Below, one piece after another: positions 63,890 through 64,000 of a stretch of DNA of 64,000 nucleotides. The notes beneath the pieces were generated by a model. The model was given only the letters and a program-made list of their open reading frames with translations. It had not been told where the DNA came from and made no database searches. The position numbers and the translations under genes were made by a program. Positions within the stretch are counted from its first letter, which is position 1; each line of letters starts with the position of its first letter. Source of the stretch: Allomesorhizobium sp043769475 (GTDB lineage: Bacteria > Pseudomonadota > Alphaproteobacteria > Rhizobiales > Rhizobiaceae); NCBI RefSeq assembly GCF_043769475.1, contig NZ_CP171729.1:1612001-1676000 (forward strand), written 5' to 3'.

Positions 63890-64000
63890 TTGGCCGAAGA
63901 GAACGTAATCGATGCAAGGGGGCTGTCGCGTGTTTTCGGCGGCCTTGTTGCCGTGGACGACTATTCGCTTGGCCTCCGCGTCGGCGACCTGAACGGCCTG
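63890..64000 (+). CDS. ABC transporter ATP-binding protein, LivG-like, N-terminal fragment
   Basis: The first 37 codons of a gene cut by the window end. ARGLSRVFGGLVAVDDYSLGLRVGDLNGL matches the start of branched-chain-amino-acid-type (LivG) ATPases just before Walker A. The start is TTG 63890 with GAAGAGAAGG upstream. It is divergent from the formylglutamate hydrolase gene across a 125-bp gap that must hold both promoters. Confidence 0.7.
   Translation, partial: MAEENVIDARGLSRVFGGLVAVDDYSLGLRVGDLNGL

Overview
The window is GC-rich, densely coded alphaproteobacterial chromosome. Lineage markers point to the Rhizobiales, most like the Mesorhizobium/Phyllobacteriaceae group: phosphatidylcholine synthase, a MucR/Ros regulator, an IalB-family protein, a BA14K-type protein, a GlpV-type glycerol binding protein and two copies of a 42-bp palindromic intergenic element. 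No phage, insertion sequence, CRISPR array or rRNA was seen; there is one tRNA (Lys-UUU). The assignment rests on reading the sequence only, not on a search.

Layout. 0-2 kb: end of a glycerol ABC transporter (binding protein, apparently frameshifted) and glpK. 2-8.2 kb: BA14K protein, tRNA-Lys, ccdA, glmU, glmS, DUF502 protein. 8.2-14.2 kb: recG (minus), sdhE, mfd. 14.2-17.7 kb: a three-gene minus-strand unit of an orphan YejA-type peptide-binding protein, a DsbA-family oxidoreductase and a serine hydrolase. 18-23.2 kb: ialB family, hspQ, an AEC transporter, a UbiH-type hydroxylase, pcs, a quinone oxidoreductase. 23.3-28.1 kb: a complete BMP-type nucleoside ABC transporter. 28.2-35.7 kb: rimO, terC, a zinc-ribbon protein, mucR, an S9 peptidase and a membrane class III cyclase.

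35.9-44.4 kb holds a minus-strand kdp potassium-ATPase operon (27-codon ORF, kdpF, kdpA, frameshifted kdpB, kdpC, a PtsN-like EIIA, kdpD, kdpE). 44.7-53.0 kb is a minus-strand purine-nucleoside operon: a second BMP-type ABC transporter, an MTA/SAH-type deaminase, purine nucleoside phosphorylase and two SDR genes, the last frameshifted. A decayed stretch of about 1.1 kb (53.6-54.7 kb) separates it from the most interesting locus.

54.7-62.6 kb is a candidate plant-signal response locus. A LuxR-family regulator without a LuxI partner in the window carries Met and Trp at the two ligand-pocket positions that are Trp57 and Tyr61 in TraR, the signature of the plant-responsive LuxR solos (OryR, PsoR, NesR, PipR). 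It lies between two proline-iminopeptidase-like hydrolase genes. The left one heads a five-gene operon with a complete peptide-type ABC transporter. Near-identical 19-bp lux-box-like sequences lie before both hydrolase genes, in the same orientation and each exactly 18 bp from a TATNCT candidate -10. The parts match the Pseudomonas PipR/PipA system, here in a rhizobial setting with a duplicated hydrolase.

The window closes with an N-formylglutamate amidohydrolase-family gene and the first 37 codons of a divergent LivG-type ATPase. Three otherwise conserved genes carry single-base frameshifts, which is either real decay or sequence error.
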